Shown: positions 60,902 through 64,000 of the stretch, one piece after another
How the letters are laid out: every line of letters starts with the position of its first letter
Position numbering within the stretch: the first letter of the stretch is position 1
Assembly (NCBI GenBank): GCA_036266835.1
Contig: DATAXD010000001.1
Location: 1 to 64,000 of the forward strand
Reading direction: 5' to 3'
Length of the DNA stretch: 64,000 nucleotides
Origin: Galbitalea sp036266835
Lineage (GTDB): Bacteria; Actinomycetota; Actinomycetes; Actinomycetales; Microbacteriaceae
The notes under the pieces: generated by a model
What the model saw: the letters and a program-made list of their open reading frames with translations, nothing else
What the model was told of the DNA's origin: nothing
Database searches by the model: none
Made by a program: the position numbers and the translations under genes

Positions 60902-62143
60902 ATGACCAAAAAGATCGTTGTGACAGGCATCGGCGCGACCTCGCCGATCGGCGGAACCGCACCCGATTCGTGGAGCGCGCTTCTTGCTGGCAAGAGCGGG
61001 GCGCACACGCTCCATAATGACTGGGCCGAAATCTACGGCATTCCGGTGAATTTCGCGGCACCGGCGCTCGTGCGTCCCGAAGAGGTTCTCGAGCGCACCG
61101 AGGCGAAACGCCTGGACCCATCCGCCCAATTCGCACTCATCGCGGCACGCGAGGCATTCGCGGATTCGGGCTCGCCGGATGTCGCCAAGGAACGCCTGGG
61201 CGTGGACTGGGCCACCGGAATCGGCGGCCTGTGGACGCTGCTGGACGCGTGGGATACCCTGCGCGAGAAGGGCAGCCGTCGCGTGCTTCCGCTAACCGTG
61301 CCCATGCTCATGCCGAACGCGGCATCGGCCGCCGTTTCGATGGCCTTCGAAGCTCGTGCATTCGCCCGCACAGTCGCATCGGCCTGCGCGTCGAGCACGG
61401 AATCGATCGCGAACGCCTACGAACACCTTCAGCTCGGGCTCGCGGATGTCATCATCGCCGGCGGAACCGAGGCCGCCATCCACCCGATCACGATGTCATC
61501 GTTCTCGTCGATGCAGGCGCTGTCGAGGCGCAACGACTCCCCCGAGACCGCATCGCGACCTTACGACATCTCTCGAGACGGATTCGTGATGGGCGAAGGC
61601 GCCGCGGCGGTTGTCATGGAGACCGAAGAGCACGCACTCGCGCGCGGCGCAAGGATTTACGCCGAGATCGCCGGTGCCGGCGTGACCTCGGATTCGTACC
61701 ACATCACCGCTCCCGATCCCGAGGGCCGCGGTGCCGCGCGCGCGATCGCGCTCGCGCTCGAGCAGGCCGGCGCGGAGCGCGACGAGGTCATGCACATCAA
61801 CGCGCACGCGACCAGCACGCCCGTTGGTGACATTGCGGAATACGAAGCGCTCAAGGCGTTCTTCGGAGACCGAGTCCATTCCATCCCCGTGTCAGCAACG
61901 AAGGGTGCGACGGGGCACCTGCTCGGTGGCACCGGAGCTCTTGAAGCGGTGTTCACGATCCTGTCGCTCACCGAGCGCACCGCACCTCCCACGATCAACA
62001 TCACGGAACTGGATCCGGAAATCCCACTGGACGTCGTGACCTCACCGCGCAAGCTGCCCGACGGGCCACTACTCGCGATCAGTAACTCGTTCGGCTTTGG
62101 CGGGCACAACGCAGTCCTGGCCATCCGCAGCTACGGTGACTAA
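60902..62143 (+). CDS. fabF: Beta-ketoacyl-ACP synthase II
   Basis: Elongating condensing enzyme of 413 aa. Cys in VASACASSTESI, His in NAHATSTPVGD and KGATGHLLGGTGALEA, and C-terminal ISNSFGFGGHN. ATG 60902 with the family start KIVVTGIGATSP. Final gene of the fab cluster; 92 bp and two hairpins separate it from acpP. Confidence 0.95.
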   Translation: MTKKIVVTGIGATSPIGGTAPDSWSALLAGKSGAHTLHNDWAEIYGIPVNFAAPALVRPEEVLERTEAKRLDPSAQFALIAAREAFADSGSPDVAKERLGVDWATGIGGLWTLLDAWDTLREKGSRRVLPLTVPMLMPNAASAAVSMAFEARAFARTVASACASSTESIANAYEHLQLGLADVIIAGGTEAAIHPITMSSFSSMQALSRRNDSPETASRPYDISRDGFVMGEGAAAVVMETEEHALARGARIYAEIAGAGVTSDSYHITAPDPEGRGAARAIALALEQAGAERDEVMHINAHATSTPVGDIAEYEALKAFFGDRVHSIPVSATKGATGHLLGGTGALEAVFTILSLTERTAPPTINITELDPEIPLDVVTSPRKLPDGPLLAISNSFGFGGHNAVLAIRSYGD

Positions 62144-62155
62144 CCACTGCCGCAC

Positions 62156-62197
62156 TTTGTTGACCGCGGCAGTTACAGGGACCACACGGCCAACAAA
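62156..62197. terminator. Palindrome after fabF
   Basis: TTTGTTGACCG / CGGCCAACAAA, 10 of 11 paired, 20-nt loop, between convergent fabF and SRPBCC stops. Likely bidirectional terminator. Confidence 0.55.
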
Positions 62198-62209
62198 CGC
62201 CAGCGGTTG

Positions 62210-62614
62210 TCAGGCGAGGTGGGCCGGCAGCCGGTCCAGGCAGTCGTTCCAACCCTGTTCGTGATTGGCGCTGCTGGCCTCATCGGGAAAGTTCTCATGC
62301 CTGAGGATGAGTCTGGTGCCGGTCTCGATCGGCTCGAAGGTCATCGTCACCAGCGACTTCCCGTCTTCGCCGTGCCACTGCCACGACATCGCGAGACGGG
62401 AGTAAGGATTCACTTCGGTGTAGATTCCCTCGACCGACATCCCCTTCGGCAGTGAGGCGACGCTAAAGACTCCGCCTTCCCGGGCATCGATGGAGCACAT
62501 CGTTTCCCAGTCCGTCGGCCAGATCCATGCGGCGTACTGCTTCGCATCCGTAAATGCGGCCCAGACGCGCTCGGGTGTTGCGGCAATCTCGCGAGTGATG
62601 GTGAAGCCGTTCAT
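62210..62614 (-). CDS. SRPBCC/AHSA1-type protein
   Basis: Protein of 134 aa of the START/AHSA1 fold with a hydrophobic ligand cavity. It opens ITREIAATPERVWAAFTDAKQYAAWIWP and ends GWNDCLDRLPAHL. Such proteins are commonly encoded immediately after an ArsR-type regulator, as here: its start overlaps the regulator's stop by 4 nt. Ligand unknown. Confidence 0.88.
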   Translation of the reverse strand: MNGFTITREIAATPERVWAAFTDAKQYAAWIWPTDWETMCSIDAREGGVFSVASLPKGMSVEGIYTEVNPYSRLAMSWQWHGEDGKSLVTMTFEPIETGTRLILRHENFPDEASSANHEQGWNDCLDRLPAHLA

Positions 62615-62928
62615 TCGTTCTCCTCAAGGTAGATGACGAGCGCGTCGAGCGCAGAATTCCAGAATCGTTCCTGCTCGGCGATCCAGCCGAGCGCATCCGT
62701 CAGAGCATGCGGCACGATCGCGCAACTGCGGACTCGTCCCTGCTTGGTCGTGCGGATGATGTGCGCGGCCTCCAGGATCGTGACGTGCTTTCCGACGGCT
62801 GCCAGTGTCATGGTGAGCGGCTGGGCAAGCTGACTCACGGTCAGGTCGCCGTGCTGCAGCCGCTCGACCATCTGGCGACGAGTGGGATCGGCAAGCGCCG
62901 AATAGATCGCATCCAGATTGTTTACCAC
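62611..62928 (-). CDS. ArsR-type HTH regulator partnered with SRPBCC protein
   Basis: Winged-helix regulator of ~105 aa, NNLDAIYSALADPTRRQMVERLQHGDLTV... with the recognition helix QPLTMTLAAVGKHVTILEAA. No metal-binding Cys are present, so it is not a metal sensor of the classic ArsR type. GTG 62928 is preferred over an upstream TTG (62964) because related proteins start here and TACTTT lies 5 nt before. A palindrome overlaps the start. Confidence 0.85.
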   Translation of the reverse strand: MVNNLDAIYSALADPTRRQMVERLQHGDLTVSQLAQPLTMTLAAVGKHVTILEAAHIIRTTKQGRVRSCAIVPHALTDALGWIAEQERFWNSALDALVIYLEENE

Positions 62929-62936
62929 ACGGTAAA
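62921..62936. promoter_or_regulatory. Palindromic operator at the arsR-type start
   Basis: TTTACC-ACAC-GGTAAA, 6-4-6, spanning the start codon and the end of the predicted promoter; AAAGTA (minus TACTTT) overlaps at 62934-62939. Suited to autorepression. Confidence 0.5.
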
Positions 62937-62982
62937 GTATTGCATCAAAACCACTAGTCGCCAAACTGTGAGCAGCCGGAAA

Positions 62983-63015
62983 GGCGGCCGAGTCCCGAGG
63001 GGAGACTCGACCGCC
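62983..63015 (-). terminator. Hairpin downstream of the DUF3145 operon
   Basis: GGCGGCCGAGTC / GACTCGACCGCC, 11 of 12 paired, 9-nt loop, followed on the minus strand by TTTCC. Lies 45 bp beyond the small gene at 63060. Confidence 0.55.
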
Positions 63016-63059
63016 CGCGGCACCTAGCCGTCCTTTGGCAGCCGCCGACTAGATGGGGG

Positions 63060-63260
63060 TCAGTCGGCGTGCAGTGAGTATGTGTTCAGCGGGATGAATG
63101 TCGCTCGGTGGCGTCCGTTCGCACGAAGAAGTACACCGCGAACCTGCGCTCGAAGAGCGTTACGCCGCTTTGCGCGTCGTCCCTGGATACCGGTGGCGAT
63201 CAGCTCCACCGATCGCCCGGCGTCTACGGGGCCGCCAACTGTCGCGGCGTGCGAGGGCAT
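63060..63260 (-). CDS. Small basic protein downstream of DUF3145 gene
   Basis: 66-aa frame starting ATG 63260, 3 nt after the DUF3145 stop on the same strand, ending before a terminator-like hairpin. Rich in Arg (RRAKRRNALRAQVRGV) with a tail FIPLNTYSLHAD. I do not recognise a family; operonic position is the main support. Confidence 0.45.
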   Translation of the reverse strand: MPSHAATVGGPVDAGRSVELIATGIQGRRAKRRNALRAQVRGVLLRANGRHRATFIPLNTYSLHAD

Positions 63261-63263
63261 GGT

Positions 63264-63767
63264 TCAGCCGACCTTGTGCAGCCACACGACCGCGGTGTTG
63301 TCGGTCGCGTGACGGAAAGCCTCGAGTTCGTCGTCCCAAGCCTGGCCGAGCGCCAGTCTCAGCTCCCGGTGCAGCTCGAGCGCGTTGGAACCGGCGAGCT
63401 CCATCGCGTAGCGGATGCGGTCCTCAGGGATCACGACGTTACCGACGGTGTCAGTCTGCGCGTAGAAAATCCCGAGGTCGGGGGTGTGCATCCACCGACC
63501 ACCATCCGAACCTGCCGACGCATCCTCGGTGACCTCGAAGCGGAGGTGTTCCCATCCGCGAAGGGCGGAGGCAAGCGCGGCGCCGGCACCGCGCGGACCC
63601 TCCCAGTAATACTCGGCACGTTGGGATCCGGGAAGAACCGGCTGCTCGTCCCAGTTGAAGTTCACGGCGCGCTCCAGTGCGCGACCAGCTGCCCACTCGA
63701 CGTGCGGGCACAACGCTTTAGGCGAGGAGTGCACATAAAGGACTCCGCGCGCAATCGAAGCAGTCAC
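63264..63767 (-). CDS. DUF3145 family protein
   Basis: Protein of 167 aa, an actinobacterial family of unknown function regularly found near the fab cluster. Marker stretches are GVLYVHSSPKALCPHVEWA, NFNWDEQPVLPG and RYAMELAGSNALELHRELRLALGQAWDDELEAFRH. GTG 63767 with GGAGAAACC just upstream. Here it is separated from fabF by an ArsR/SRPBCC pair on its own strand. Confidence 0.9.
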   Translation of the reverse strand: MTASIARGVLYVHSSPKALCPHVEWAAGRALERAVNFNWDEQPVLPGSQRAEYYWEGPRGAGAALASALRGWEHLRFEVTEDASAGSDGGRWMHTPDLGIFYAQTDTVGNVVIPEDRIRYAMELAGSNALELHRELRLALGQAWDDELEAFRHATDNTAVVWLHKVG

Positions 63768-63896
63768 GGTTTCTCCATTCGTTCAGGTGCGACTTCCCCA
63801 TCGACCTAGTGAACGGATATTCGTGCTTTCAAAGAATTATCGCCGATTTACGACGGAAATGACAAGAATGTCATTCGAACTGCTCGGCGCGTCGTG

Positions 63897-64000
63897 TCAG
63901 CACTTTATGGTGTCGATGACGGCACCCAGCGCCGATTCGACGAGGACCTCGTTGGTTCCCGGTGCCAGTTCGGCGCACAGTTGGGCCCGGCTCATCGGCG
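63897..64000 (-). CDS. Unidentified partial CDS at right edge
   Basis: Minus-strand frame ending TGA at 63897-63899 with C-terminal residues LVESALGAVIDTIKC. An internal ATG lies at 63996. Upstream part is outside the window; no family recognised. Confidence 0.4.
   Translation of the reverse strand, partial: PMSRAQLCAELAPGTNEVLVESALGAVIDTIKC

Overview
The window is a GC-rich, densely packed actinobacterial chromosome segment, most likely from the Microbacteriaceae (Leifsonia/Cryobacterium-like relatives). The evidence is the set of neighbourhoods: pepA-lpdA-sucB-lipB-lipA-DUF4191, glnA1/glnE/glnA2 with a GlnR-type box, a PucR-type FasR-like regulator after a homodimeric aceE and near fabD-fabH-acpP-fabF, DUF3145, polyphosphate glucokinase and an LAxTG-type surface anchor. 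I see no prophage, insertion sequence, CRISPR array or rRNA. One tRNA (Val, UAC) and the RNase P RNA are present.

Layout. 1-2.1 kb: end of an MFS transporter and a PAC2 protein (minus). 2.1-11.7 kb: central metabolism and lipoate: pepA, lpdA, sucB, a membrane pseudokinase, lipB, lipA, DUF4191, a methyltransferase and an RDD protein. 11.7-19 kb: nitrogen assimilation: glnA behind a double GlnR box, an SDR oxidoreductase, then glnA2-glnE with overlapping ends. 19-24.4 kb: cofactors and housekeeping: nadE, panB, a GNAT, a VOC protein, a 56-aa SPOR-like protein, map and ppgK. 24.4-32.3 kb: complete kdpFABCDE potassium operon led by an additional 27-aa membrane peptide. 32.3-36.8 kb: DinB, VIT1/CCC1, GNAT, rnpB, RNase HI, a degenerate zinc-ribbon coiled coil and Nif3. 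36.8-40.2 kb: a 1137-aa NCS1-type permease whose first ~660 residues are Pro/Ala/Glu-rich repeats. 40.3-45 kb: PadR regulator, acetate permease and acetyl-CoA synthetase, and a flippase-like membrane protein. 45-50.6 kb: tRNA-Val, small membrane proteins, two tandem six-bladed propeller surface proteins and a MarR/DUF6069 pair. 50.6-64 kb: peroxiredoxin, aceE, FasR-like regulator, three intervening genes, fabD-fabH-acpP-fabF, an ArsR/SRPBCC pair, DUF3145 and a small downstream gene.

How the parts work together. Acetate is taken up and activated by satP/acs. Pyruvate is oxidised by AceE with E2/E3 subunits of the SucB/LpdA type, lipoylated by LipB/LipA. The acetyl-CoA feeds the FabD/H/AcpP/F system, probably under the FasR-like regulator. 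Nitrogen status is read by GlnR at glnA, and glutamine synthetase is tuned by GlnE. The most striking whole-window signal is promoter architecture: about twenty genes carry a -10-like hexamer (TAGACT, TAGAAT, TAGGCT, TAAACT and similar) ending 5-7 nt before the start codon and lack a convincing Shine-Dalgarno, which predicts widespread leaderless transcripts and fixes many start codons.
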